Source: Mucilaginibacter glaciei (GTDB lineage Bacteria > Bacteroidota > Bacteroidia > Sphingobacteriales > Sphingobacteriaceae). From it: a stretch of 64,000 bases of DNA. The position numbers and the translations under genes were made by a program. The stretch covers positions 186,001-250,000 of the forward strand of contig NZ_JACWMX010000005.1 of NCBI RefSeq assembly GCF_014773245.1, given 5' to 3'. How positions within the stretch are numbered: position 1 is the first letter of the stretch; every line of letters begins with the position of its first letter. This document shows, one piece after another, positions 8,643-16,320 of the stretch. Below the pieces are notes generated by a model, which searched no databases, was not told the DNA's origin, and saw only the letters and a list, made by a program, of their open reading frames with translations.

Positions 8643-9388
8643 TGGAGAATAATTTAACCGACCGGGCCTTTTGGAAAGCCTTTTGGGAATCGAGAAAAGG
8701 GCTGATATTTAAAATAAAACCTACTTATGTATTCGGCGATATATTGGCCGGCATTATTAAGGAAAAGGGAATAAAAACCGCTGTTGAGCTGGGAGGGTTC
8801 CCGGGATATTATGCTATTTACCTCAAGAAATATCAGCACCTGAAAACTACCCTGCTCGATTATTTTATCCACCCCGGTTTGGTGAATGAGCTGCTGGCGG
8901 CTAACGACCTGCAGCCCGGCGATATCGGTATCATCGAGGCCGATCTGTTCACTTACGTCCCCGCCGAAAAATTCGACCTGGTGCTATCGTTCGGGTTGAT
9001 CGAACATTTTAACGATACCAAATTCATCATTAACGAACACCTTAAGTTTTTAAAACCCGGCGGTACGCTTTTTATTACCCTGCCTAACTTTAAAAGCGTG
9101 AACGGCTGGGTGCAAAAGAATTTTGATAAAGAGAATTACGATAAGCATAACATCGGCAGCATGGATCTTGCCCTACTCAATAACGCCTGTAACGACCTCG
9201 GGTTAAAAGATGTTGAAGCCTACTATCACTTTAAATTCTCCGTTTGGCTGGAGAATAAATCGGCACAATCCGGTTTCGCTAAAGCACTGGTAAAAGCTAT
9301 TTGGGTAGCTGGTAAGGTATTTACCAAATTGGTACCTGTCGAGAGCAAGGCCTTATCGCCCTACATTGTTGTAAAGGCAACATTGTAG
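8642..9388 (+). CDS. Class I SAM-dependent methyltransferase
   Basis: A 248-residue Rossmann-fold methyltransferase. The SAM-binding region is AVELGGFPGYYAIYL (motif I, residues about 42-56), with LLDYFIH as motif II and FDLVLSFGLIEHF as the post-motif region. KPGGTLFITLPNF is the usual strand near motif III. It is translationally coupled to the acetyltransferase and lies opposite two glycosyltransferases, so a sugar or lipid-linked glycan is the likely substrate. The substrate is not determinable from sequence. The stop at 9386-9388 is followed by a dispersed hairpin repeat at 9408. Confidence 0.85.
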   Translation: MENNLTDRAFWKAFWESRKGLIFKIKPTYVFGDILAGIIKEKGIKTAVELGGFPGYYAIYLKKYQHLKTTLLDYFIHPGLVNELLAANDLQPGDIGIIEADLFTYVPAEKFDLVLSFGLIEHFNDTKFIINEHLKFLKPGGTLFITLPNFKSVNGWVQKNFDKENYDKHNIGSMDLALLNNACNDLGLKDVEAYYHFKFSVWLENKSAQSGFAKALVKAIWVAGKVFTKLVPVESKALSPYIVVKATL

Positions 9389-9407
9389 GGCACCTTTCCG
9401 TTTGTAT

Positions 9408-9513
9408 TGTCATTTCGAACGAGCGACAGCGAGGAGAAATCTTCTGAAAGCTACAGGCAAACCTACATGGATGCTATGCAGATTGCAGAAGATTTCTCTC
9501 TATCGTTCGAAAT
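9408..9513. repeat. Inverted-repeat element between convergent genes
   Basis: The left arm holds TGTCATTTCGAACGA and GAGAAATCTTCT (9408-9445); the right arm holds AGAAGATTTCTC and ATCGTTCGAAAT (9487-9513). The same TGTCATTkCGA family occurs at 5646, 13742, 14219 and 19965. It may also act as terminator for the flanking convergent genes, although no T-run is present. Confidence 0.7.
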
Positions 9514-9528
9514 ATCAAATTCAAAAAT

Positions 9529-10593
9529 TTACACCATGTAATTCCAACCGTGGGTGTCTTCGCTGCGGCCGTATTTAATATCATCTAAGGTGGTTAATAC
9601 CTTTTTAGAGAACTCGCGGGTGGCAGGGTCGCTCAAAAAGTATTCTTCACTATCGTAGCTGATAGATGCTACCGAAGCGATGGTTGCTGCAGTACCGGCA
9701 CCAAAGGCATCAGTTAACTTACCATTTTTAGCACCCTCTACCAGTTCGGCAACAGAAACCTTGCGCTCTTCTACCGGGATGCCCCAATCTTTCGCTAAGG
9801 CAATAACCGTATCGCGGGTTACACCGTCAAGGATGGTGTCTTTAGCTTCTGCAGTGACCAATACACCATCAAGCAGGAACATCGCATTAGCAGCGCCCAT
9901 TTCTTCAATGTATTTATGTTCTTTAGCATCCGTCCATATCAGTTGGTCAAAACCTTCTTCGGCAGCTTTACGGGCAGGCAGCATAGATGCGCCGTAGTTA
10001 CCGGCAGCCTTTGCATATCCCATACCGCCTTCGGCAGCGCGGGTGTAGTGGGTTTCAACTTTAACACGCAGTGGTTTTGAAAAGTACGGGCCAACGGGGC
10101 CTATCAGCACCATATATTTATAAGTAGCCGATGGCGTTACCCCCAAATATGGGTCGGTAGCGAACATGAACGGGCGGATATACAAAGCATGGTTGGCCTT
10201 GCCGGGGATCCATTCGCGGTCAATATCAACTAAAGCGGCAATAGTTTGCACAAAAAGCTCTTCGGGCAGTTGTGGCATGCACAGCCTGTCGGCCGATTTA
10301 TTAAAACGGATGGCATTCTTATCCGGGCGGAAGATAGAAACCTTACCGTCGGCATGTTTGTAGGCTTTAATGCCCTCAAAAAATGATTGCCCGTAATGCA
10401 GTGCAGAAATGGCGGGGCTTAAAGAGATTGGACCATAAGGCAAGATCTCAAAATTCTTCCATTCGCCGTCGGCGTAATCCGCCATAAACATATGGTCGGC
10501 AAAAACTTTACCGAAGGGCAGGTTGCTAAAATCCGTTTCGGCCAGGCGCGAAGCAGCTATTTTGGTTATTTTAATGTCCAGTGTATCGGTCAT
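9529..10593 (-). CDS. ilvE: Branched-chain amino acid aminotransferase
   Basis: A 354-residue fold-type IV PLP enzyme interconverting Leu/Ile/Val and their 2-oxo acids with glutamate. Its length and motifs match the larger (BCAT2/eukaryote-like) form: ALHYGQSFFEGIKAY near residue 65, the PLP lysine in GYAKAAGNYG (Lys195) and YIEEMGAANAMF (residues 228-239). The start ATG at 10593 is followed by a typical MTDTLDIKIT. No ilv biosynthetic genes are adjacent; an IlvD/Edd homologue lies 8 kb away. A plausible promoter and a palindromic site shared with icmF lie just upstream. Confidence 0.94.
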   Translation of the reverse strand: MTDTLDIKITKIAASRLAETDFSNLPFGKVFADHMFMADYADGEWKNFEILPYGPISLSPAISALHYGQSFFEGIKAYKHADGKVSIFRPDKNAIRFNKSADRLCMPQLPEELFVQTIAALVDIDREWIPGKANHALYIRPFMFATDPYLGVTPSATYKYMVLIGPVGPYFSKPLRVKVETHYTRAAEGGMGYAKAAGNYGASMLPARKAAEEGFDQLIWTDAKEHKYIEEMGAANAMFLLDGVLVTAEAKDTILDGVTRDTVIALAKDWGIPVEERKVSVAELVEGAKNGKLTDAFGAGTAATIASVASISYDSEEYFLSDPATREFSKKVLTTLDDIKYGRSEDTHGWNYMV

Positions 10594-10621
10594 GGCAGTG
10601 TGATTATAATTCCGAAAAAGG

Positions 10622-10651
10622 CAAGGTAGGAATTTTTGGATTACTTCACAA
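10622..10651 (-). promoter_or_regulatory. Candidate promoter of ilvE
   Basis: On the minus strand TTG (10651-10649) is followed after 20 nt by TACCTTG (10628-10622), close to TTG-N19-TAnnTTTG. The start codon is 29 nt further on. Confidence 0.5.
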
Positions 10652-10652
10652 T

Positions 10653-10666
10653 ACTATGCATGCATA
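10653..10666. promoter_or_regulatory. Palindromic site shared with icmF promoter (ACTATGCATGCATA)
   Basis: The core TATGCATGCATA at 10655-10666 is a perfect 12-bp palindrome abutting the ilvE -33 region. The 14 bases are identical to those inside the 22-bp palindrome before icmF at 25730-25751. Interpreted as a possible regulator binding site. Confidence 0.45.
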
Positions 10667-10697
10667 ATGAATTGATCTGTGAAAACTACATAGCAAA

Positions 10698-11651
10698 CTA
10701 AAGCCCGCTAACCGCCTTATCCACCCAGGCCTTACCCCAGTTTGCCAACTCATCGGCACTCCATAAAGTAGGGTAAAAAATACGGCGCTGAAAGCGCGGA
10801 GGCAGGTACTTTTGCCAGTTAGTGCCGCCGGTAGCCTTAATTTCTTCGGGCTCGCGCTGCAGGTAGCGCACGGCCGATTTATAATGCGACAGTGGCCAGT
10901 TCACGTTAACATTCACATCCAGCTGGCGCAGTTGCTCTTCCAGTTCTGGAATGCTTTCCCCATTATTTTTGAATAGCTGTAATAAACTGTTAAAGTTGGT
11001 ATCGCTCACGGATCTGCCCAGTTCGATAAACGTTTTAGCATACTTTTTCTCGAACTGTTTTAGCGTCAATGTTTTTTTACCGGTTGATAATTCCGTCGCG
11101 CCAAACTTCCAGTAAATGTGCTCGAATTGTTCTTCAATAGGGGCGTTGGCCATTAGCCCGCGCTCATCTGCTGCTACCAGGTTGATAAAATCAGTAGCGT
11201 AGATCTCGATCATTCGGTACTGGCCGCTTTGGAACCCACTGGCCGGCAATAGCGACATCCTGAATTGCAGGAACTGCTCCTTTTCCATCCCATCTACCAT
11301 GATCTCGAACGATTGGGTAAGGGCCTCAAAATAACGGTTGATGCGTTTTAAGCGTGCAGTAAAAAAAGTAGTAGTCAGGTTTTCGTGCCCGGCTATTTGT
11401 TTGCACTCATGTAACGATAACTTAAAATATAGCTCCGTTATCTGGTGGTACATGATAAAGATCTCCTCATCCGGGAAGGGCGTTTTGGGGCTCTGTAGAC
11501 TTAGCAGCGTATCCAGGTGAATATAATCCCAGTATGTTAAAAAATCGGCATGCAGCAGGCCATCCAGGTAGGAGGTCATATCCTGGCCCATAGCATTGTA
11601 TTTTTCCTGCAACAGGTTAAGCCTTTTTTCTATCTCGGGAGTGATGCTCAT
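10698..11651 (-). CDS. Tryptophan 2,3-dioxygenase family protein
   Basis: A 317-residue member of the tryptophan 2,3-dioxygenase family, heme enzymes that open the indole ring of tryptophan to N-formylkynurenine. Conserved blocks seen are MYHQITELYFKLSLHECKQ, the heme-pocket LPASGFQSGQYRMIE, and SHYKSAVRYL, which supplies the proximal histidine, plus a GGTNWQKYL segment in place of the GTGGSSG loop. ATG at 11651 (MSITPEIEKRL) is chosen; the open frame runs upstream into a non-conserved repeat-derived stretch. Members of this Bacteroidota branch have not clearly been shown to be TDOs. No kynurenine genes are adjacent. Confidence 0.8.
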   Translation of the reverse strand: MSITPEIEKRLNLLQEKYNAMGQDMTSYLDGLLHADFLTYWDYIHLDTLLSLQSPKTPFPDEEIFIMYHQITELYFKLSLHECKQIAGHENLTTTFFTARLKRINRYFEALTQSFEIMVDGMEKEQFLQFRMSLLPASGFQSGQYRMIEIYATDFINLVAADERGLMANAPIEEQFEHIYWKFGATELSTGKKTLTLKQFEKKYAKTFIELGRSVSDTNFNSLLQLFKNNGESIPELEEQLRQLDVNVNVNWPLSHYKSAVRYLQREPEEIKATGGTNWQKYLPPRFQRRIFYPTLWSADELANWGKAWVDKAVSGL

Positions 11652-11673
11652 GGGGTAAAGATAGGTACGGATG

Positions 11674-11757
11674 TCGGATTTCGGACGGTCAATTTCGGAT
11701 TTGGTAAGAGCACCGGTCAAATAATTCCGAAATGTCAAATCCGAAATCCGAAATAAA
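11674..11757. repeat. Inverted repeat upstream of the dioxygenase-family gene
   Basis: ATTTCGGATTTG (11692-11703) pairs perfectly with CAAATCCGAAAT (11736-11747), and shorter TCGGATTTCGG and CCGAAATCCGAAAT copies flank it. Such repeated CGGATTT units are common intergenic filler in this lineage. Confidence 0.6.
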
Positions 11758-11863
11758 CAATACATTTGCATATACACAAGGCAATGGTGTTCTGCCTATT
11801 TGAACCGCTGCAAAGCTGATGACGCCTACCCAAATAAGTTGTTTATTTATTTGCATGTAGGTT

Positions 11864-13204
11864 ATGTTAAAAAAAATCCTTTCCAATCCATTCGCGCTTT
11901 TAAAATATATTATCCGCTGGGTGGTCATCATCATTCCAGTTGGGTTTGCCATTGGCAGCATGGTGGCCTTTTTTCTATGGTTGCTCAACTGGGCTATCCA
12001 TTTCAGGTTTGCGCATACCTGGCTACTGTATCTATTGCCGGTTGCCGGTGTGGTTATCCACCTGCTTTATAAATGGTACGGGCAATCTGCCGAGCGGGGC
12101 AATAACCTCATTATCGACGAGATCCATCAGCCCGGGCTGGGGGTACCCAAAAGGATGGCACCGCTTATCCTCGTCACTACGGTGATTACGCATTTGTTTG
12201 GCGGCTCGGCGGGGCGAGAGGGCACGGCGGTGCAAATTGGCGGTAGTTTGGCCAACCTGTTTGGCGGCTGGTTTAAATTGAACCAGGCCGATACCAAAAC
12301 TATACTTACCGCAGGTGTGGCGGCGGGCTTTGGTGCGGTGTTCGGTACGCCCTTAACAGGTGCAATTTTTGCTCTGGAGGTGATCGCTATCGGCAAATTG
12401 CAATACAATGCTATATTGCCAGCGCTACTGGCCGGTTTTGTGGGCGATGTTACGGTTTCGCTTTGGCACATTAAACATACCCCTTATCATATCGATTTGG
12501 TAGATACCACCCAGGTGATTTACGGGCACCAGTTGCCGATTAGTTTGCTATTGCTGCTTAAGATCTTGTTCGCATCAGCTTTGTTCGGGCTGGCCAGTAT
12601 GGCATTTGAAAAGGCTATCCACCTGGTCAAAAGCTTTTCGTTGCGGTGGATCAAGGTTACCTGGCTCATTCCGGTTTTTGGCGGCATCGCCATCATTGGA
12701 TTAACTTACCTTTTGGGTAAACCCGACTATCTGAGCCTGGGTGTAGATGCCGAATATCCCGGCGCGGTAACGATAGTCTCTTCCTTTCAACACGGCGGTG
12801 CCGATGAGCTGAGCTGGTTGTGGAAGATCATTTATACAGGCATCACCTTGGGCACCGGCTTTAAAGGCGGCGAGGTTACCCCGCTGTTTTATGTAGGTGC
12901 TACACTGGGCAATACCCTGGCCGATCTGCTGAATGCCCCCGTTAGCTTATTTGCCGCTTTAGGCTTTATTGCCGTTTTTGCAGGGGCAACCAATACGCCA
13001 ATAGCCTGCACCATTATGGGGATCGAACTGTTTGGCGGCCAGTATGCTTTGTTCTTCGCGATAGCATGTTTTATAGCTTACCTGTTCAGCGGCGAGGGTG
13101 GCATTTACAGCGCGCAGCAAGCGGCGACCAAAAAAATGAATGAAAATAAACTCCATAGGCATTACCTACGCCGCATGTTTGCCAAGTATAAGCTGAAACG
13201 ATAA
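11864..13204 (+). CDS. ClC family chloride channel or H+/Cl- antiporter
   Basis: A 446-residue integral membrane protein with about ten hydrophobic segments, matching the ClC core without C-terminal CBS domains. The selectivity block is GGSAGREGTAVQIGG (residues 113-127), where Glu118 corresponds to the gating glutamate. A second filter block GTGFKGGEVTPLFYVGATLG is near residue 335, and GATNTPIACTIMGIELFGG near 380. The start MLKKILSNPF is followed directly by helix one. Channel or antiporter mode cannot be decided. A universal stress protein gene follows on the same strand 53 bp later with its own -7 element. Confidence 0.9.
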   Translation: MLKKILSNPFALLKYIIRWVVIIIPVGFAIGSMVAFFLWLLNWAIHFRFAHTWLLYLLPVAGVVIHLLYKWYGQSAERGNNLIIDEIHQPGLGVPKRMAPLILVTTVITHLFGGSAGREGTAVQIGGSLANLFGGWFKLNQADTKTILTAGVAAGFGAVFGTPLTGAIFALEVIAIGKLQYNAILPALLAGFVGDVTVSLWHIKHTPYHIDLVDTTQVIYGHQLPISLLLLLKILFASALFGLASMAFEKAIHLVKSFSLRWIKVTWLIPVFGGIAIIGLTYLLGKPDYLSLGVDAEYPGAVTIVSSFQHGGADELSWLWKIIYTGITLGTGFKGGEVTPLFYVGATLGNTLADLLNAPVSLFAALGFIAVFAGATNTPIACTIMGIELFGGQYALFFAIACFIAYLFSGEGGIYSAQQAATKKMNENKLHRHYLRRMFAKYKLKR

Positions 13205-13217
13205 AAACATATCCGTA

Positions 13218-13225
13218 TAAATTTG
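13218..13225 (+). promoter_or_regulatory. Candidate -7 element for the universal stress protein gene
   Basis: TAAATTTG matches TAnnTTTG and lies 32 bp before the ATG at 13258. Confidence 0.5.
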
Positions 13226-13257
13226 TTATAACAGGTATAAACCAAACCGTTACAATC

Positions 13258-13731
13258 ATGAAAATTAGCAAGATACTGATAGGGATAGACGACAGCAAGT
13301 TTGCCGAATACGCGGCATCCTATGGCTTCGATATAGCTAAAACCTTTAATGCGCACGTCGGGCTGGTGCATATTGTTGAACCAAGCGTAGCCCCGGCAAC
13401 CACTACCGATACCATTATGGGCATGCCCATGCAGGATCTGGGTGTAAACCAGCTCGAAATAATGGATATACAGAACCATGCCGGTGAAAACATAATTGAG
13501 CGCACGATAAAAAACTATGCAGGCGATTTAGAAGTAACGCATTTTAACGAGTTTGGATCGACCGCGGATGGGATCTTGAGCTGTGCAAAAGAATTTAACG
13601 CCGACCTGATTGTGATAGGTACCCACAGCCGCAGCGGGATAGACCGCCTGCTAATGGGCAGTGTTGCAGAAAGCGTTATCCGTCACAGCGAAGTGCCGGT
13701 ATTGGTGGTACCGATGCTGGAAAAGGAGTAG
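13258..13731 (+). CDS. Universal stress protein UspA family
   Basis: A single-domain 157-residue Usp. It opens ISKILIGIDDSKFAEYA, the usual first strand with an acidic pair, and ends with the nucleotide-binding region VIGTHSRSGIDRLLMGSVAES followed by VPVLVVP. The ATP-binding pattern G-2x-G-9x-GS is slightly altered, with Ser at the second glycine (GTHS), so ATP binding is not certain. It follows the ClC gene, and such pairs often belong to stress or ion-homeostasis regulons; this is inference. Confidence 0.9.
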   Translation: MKISKILIGIDDSKFAEYAASYGFDIAKTFNAHVGLVHIVEPSVAPATTTDTIMGMPMQDLGVNQLEIMDIQNHAGENIIERTIKNYAGDLEVTHFNEFGSTADGILSCAKEFNADLIVIGTHSRSGIDRLLMGSVAESVIRHSEVPVLVVPMLEKE

Positions 13732-13741
13732 GGCAAATTGA

Positions 13742-13794
13742 TTGTCATTGCGAACCATGGCTGGGTGGAGGCCTGCGCGGTGAAGCAATCTCTT
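13742..13794. repeat. Left flanking copy of the TGTCATTGCGA repeat family
   Basis: It begins TGTCATTGCGA and ends GAAGCAATCTCTTT. The same two ends appear in opposite orientation at 14306-14355, on the other side of the GIY-YIG gene. Confidence 0.6.
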
Positions 13795-13898
13795 TGAGAA
13801 GATCCCTTTTGCCGGGTGAATTATCCTAATGGTAAATACAGTTAGACAGAATGTTTATAGTTGATGGAAGCAAAATCATCCCGATATTATCCAATTAA

Positions 13899-14194
13899 AT
13901 GGAGTTGCACCAATACTACGTTTACATCATCAGCAATAAGATAAACACTACATTGTACATTGGTGTAACGAATGATATTGTAACACGTATCTGGGAGCAT
14001 AAAAATAAGATTTACAGAGGCTTTTCTTCAAAGTACGAATGTAATAAATTGGTATATTACGAGGAGTTTCAGTGGATCGAGGATGCGATTGCAGAGAAAA
14101 GCAGTTGAAAGGTGGTTCAAGGCAAAAGAAGATCAACTTGATCTTAAAGGATAATCATACATGGCAAGACCTAAGCGAAAGCTGGTACGGTTAA
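13899..14194 (+). pseudogene. GIY-YIG nuclease family gene, frameshifted
   Basis: Reads YYVYIISNKINTTLYIGV with the GIY-YIG tyrosines, then the catalytic arginine region VTRIWEHK. The frame stops at 14106-14108 after DAIAEKSS. In the next frame the normal C-terminus continues as KQLKGGSRQKKINLIL and ends DLSESWYG with a stop at 14192-14194. Restoring one base near 14090 (GCAGAG to GCAAGAGA) gives an intact domain of 98 residues, the usual length. It is therefore either recently inactivated or a sequencing error. Small GIY-YIG proteins of this kind (UPF0213-like) have no firm role. It lies between inverted dispersed repeats. Confidence 0.8.
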
Positions 14195-14218
14195 CATAAA
14201 AGACGGTTCTGTTTTCTG

Positions 14219-14355
14219 TTGTCATCACGAACAGGATTGTTAGTGCACCCACGCGATGAAGAAATCCTTTAAGCTAATTTATAAACAATTATATAACTGT
14301 CCTAAAGAGATTGCTTTGCCCGCACTGTTAGCCCGCGACCCAGGCTCGCAATGAC
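14219..14355. repeat. Right flanking repeats of the GIY-YIG gene
   Basis: TGTCATCACGAAC starts one copy at 14219. A second at 14306-14355, read on the minus strand, begins TGTCATTGCGAGCC and ends AAAGCAATCTCTTT. It is an inverted counterpart of 13742-13794. The rest of 14195-14397 contains no gene. Confidence 0.6.
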
Positions 14356-14397
14356 AAATTGGTTTGTTTTCGCTGTAAGATAACCTCGTAATACTGC

Positions 14398-15687
14398 CTA
14401 ATACAACAACCTAAACTTTATCGTTTGTTCAATTGCTTTTAACTCGTTCAGTACCTCGGTATCGTAACCAGTGTTCACATCGGTGATCACGTAACCTATT
14501 TGCGGGTTGGTCACCAAAAACTCGCCCACGATGTTGATATTATGGCGGGCAAAAACCTCGTTGATCTTGGCCAGTATGCCCGGTACGTTCTTATGGATAT
14601 GGATGAGCCGGTGCGCGTTATTATTGCGCGGCGGCTGCAGATCGGGGAAGTTGCAGCTCATATGGGTGCGGCCCTCGTTCATAAAGGCCATTACCCTGCG
14701 GGGAATAAAATCATTATTGCGTGGGTTTTGTTTGGGATCGTCAAATATGATAATACCCTTTTCGCAGGCGGCCTCGGCAAGTTTGCGGCCTGTTTTACCA
14801 AAGCAGCCTATCACCTTTAAACGACCGGCGTTAAGCAATTGCCCGGGCGTGGGCTGGTGCGCTTCGTCGCAAAACAATACGCCTGCCTCTTGAATGTATT
14901 TTTCTTCAATGGCATCCTGATGGCGGATGTTGTAACCCTCGCGTTTCATTTGCGCCAGAGCCTCATCGTCGATATTACCTACTGCCAAACATTTAATGCG
15001 GTTTTTTGGGTAGGAGATTGCCCGGGGCAGTTTGTTGATGTACAAAAACTCGTCGAAACTGGGGGTAATATGATCGGCACGCTCGGTGACAGATTTCCGT
15101 TCGATATTCTCCGTAAAGGCAAAAAAGCGTTTGATCATACCCGATTCCTTCAGCTGGAAATCAGAATAACCATCGCCAATGCCAAAGATCTCGCCGGGCA
15201 GGTTCAGTTCCTTTAATAATTTGACTTTGCCGCCCTCCTGCGATAGCGGGTTCTCTTTATCGTAACCGGTGATGTTGCCATCTTCGTCAAAAATGAAGGT
15301 GTTGGCGTAAATATTTTCTTTTTTGATATGGTACTCGGTTACCACTGGGGTAATAAATTCTTTGAATCCGCCCGATACGATCAGCACCTCGTCCTGGTGG
15401 TTTTTAAAGAACATGGTATTACGTGAAAATGACGTAGACACCTTTTTCTTTAAATGGGTGATGAGTTGTTTCAGATGGTCGCGGTTGGCGCACAGCAATT
15501 TTACACGTGCCTGCAGGCTTTCGGTAAAGGAGAGCCGCCCTTCCATCGAAGCGTTGGTCAAATCTTCAATCTGTTTGTAGATGGCCTCCCTGTCGGGGTG
15601 GTTCTTTAACGAGATCCGGGCCAGTTCATCTAAAGCCTCAACCTGTGTAAACGTGCTATCGAAATCTATTATAAAATACTGATCCAT
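14398..15687 (-). CDS. Phosphoserine phosphatase (HAD-IB) fused to SerA remnant with ACT domain
   Basis: A 429-residue chimera. Residues 1-225 are a HAD phosphatase of the SerB type: FIIDFDSTFT (Asp8, Asp10), VSGGFKEF (Ser105), Lys154 region and GIGDGYSD (171-176). Residues 230-325 resemble the substrate-binding domain of 3-phosphoglycerate dehydrogenase (GRLKVIGCFGKTG, CEKGIIIFDDP), but the NAD-binding domain is absent. Residues 340-429 match the SerA tail: SCNFPDL, LIHIHKNVPGILAKINEVF and the final RLLY. His365, Asn367 and Asn385 align with the serine-binding His344, Asn346 and Asn364 of E. coli SerA. The likely reaction is phosphoserine to serine, perhaps with serine feedback. ATG 15687 is chosen since DFDST must be close to the start. 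Confidence 0.85.
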   Translation of the reverse strand: MDQYFIIDFDSTFTQVEALDELARISLKNHPDREAIYKQIEDLTNASMEGRLSFTESLQARVKLLCANRDHLKQLITHLKKKVSTSFSRNTMFFKNHQDEVLIVSGGFKEFITPVVTEYHIKKENIYANTFIFDEDGNITGYDKENPLSQEGGKVKLLKELNLPGEIFGIGDGYSDFQLKESGMIKRFFAFTENIERKSVTERADHITPSFDEFLYINKLPRAISYPKNRIKCLAVGNIDDEALAQMKREGYNIRHQDAIEEKYIQEAGVLFCDEAHQPTPGQLLNAGRLKVIGCFGKTGRKLAEAACEKGIIIFDDPKQNPRNNDFIPRRVMAFMNEGRTHMSCNFPDLQPPRNNNAHRLIHIHKNVPGILAKINEVFARHNINIVGEFLVTNPQIGYVITDVNTGYDTEVLNELKAIEQTIKFRLLY

Positions 15688-15900
15688 GTAAAGGGGCGTA
15701 ACTGATGCTGTGCAAATGTGCAAAAATTGGTTGAGGTGTCAAGGTAAAGATTATTAACAAGCGGTTATGTTTATGCACAGGGGGGAGCCGGTATTAGGGA
15801 TTTGCAGCGAAAGCGCCTGGTGTAGGCAATGAAATCGCTATGTGCTTATTATTGTATATAACAACTTGATTCTTCACCATTTTCTGTTGATGTTCTTAAG

Positions 15901-15908
15901 TACTTTTG
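15901..15908 (+). promoter_or_regulatory. Candidate -7 element for the AraC/AKR pair
   Basis: TACTTTTG fits TAnnTTTG, 21 bp before the ATG at 15930. The rest of 15688-15900 shows no other feature. Confidence 0.5.
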
Positions 15909-15929
15909 TAATAAAGCAAGTAGAAAATA

Positions 15930-16313
15930 ATGGTTAAGCTACCTGATGTTTATATTTCCCGTAAAGCGGAGATCGTCGCCCGTTTCAAGCAGGTTTTGGA
16001 AAGCCACATGGACGACTTCATGGCCGGGCGCATCAACAAAATGTATGAGCTAAAGGATATAGCAGATATCATTTGCCTTCATCCCGTTCATCTGAGTAAG
16101 GTGATTAAATTGGAAACAGGCTATCATGCCTGTTACTTTTATGAGCAGAGAATCTTACTGGAAGCAAAAAAATTGCTTGCCGACAGCACTTTACCCATCG
16201 GAACGATTGCCCGCATGCTGGATTATGATGTTTCAAACTTCACCAAATTCTTTAAAAGGTTCATGGGGATGACACCATCTTTATACAGGAAGGCATTAGA
16301 GATCACCACTTAA
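15930..16313 (+). CDS. AraC-type helix-turn-helix protein, DNA-binding domain only
   Basis: A 127-residue protein that is almost entirely the double helix-turn-helix of AraC/XylS regulators. The first HTH is YELKDIADIICLHPVHLSKVI (residues about 39-59) and the second is PIGTIARMLDYDVSNFTKFFKRFMG followed by TPSLYRK. It lacks the ligand-binding domain found in 280-300 residue family members. The aldo/keto reductase gene starts 7 bp after its stop, so they form one unit and the regulator may control it. The inducing signal is unknown. Confidence 0.82.
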   Translation: MVKLPDVYISRKAEIVARFKQVLESHMDDFMAGRINKMYELKDIADIICLHPVHLSKVIKLETGYHACYFYEQRILLEAKKLLADSTLPIGTIARMLDYDVSNFTKFFKRFMGMTPSLYRKALEITT

Positions 16314-16320
16314 TTTAAAT

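Noticed and set aside
11652..11777. Extended N-terminus of the dioxygenase-family protein
   Set aside because: The extra 42 codons are translated from an inverted-repeat intergenic sequence; MSITPEIEKRL is the natural start.
12032..13162. Several minus-strand and alternate-frame open frames across the ClC gene
   Set aside because: They are shadows of a clearly coding frame and have no recognisable domains.
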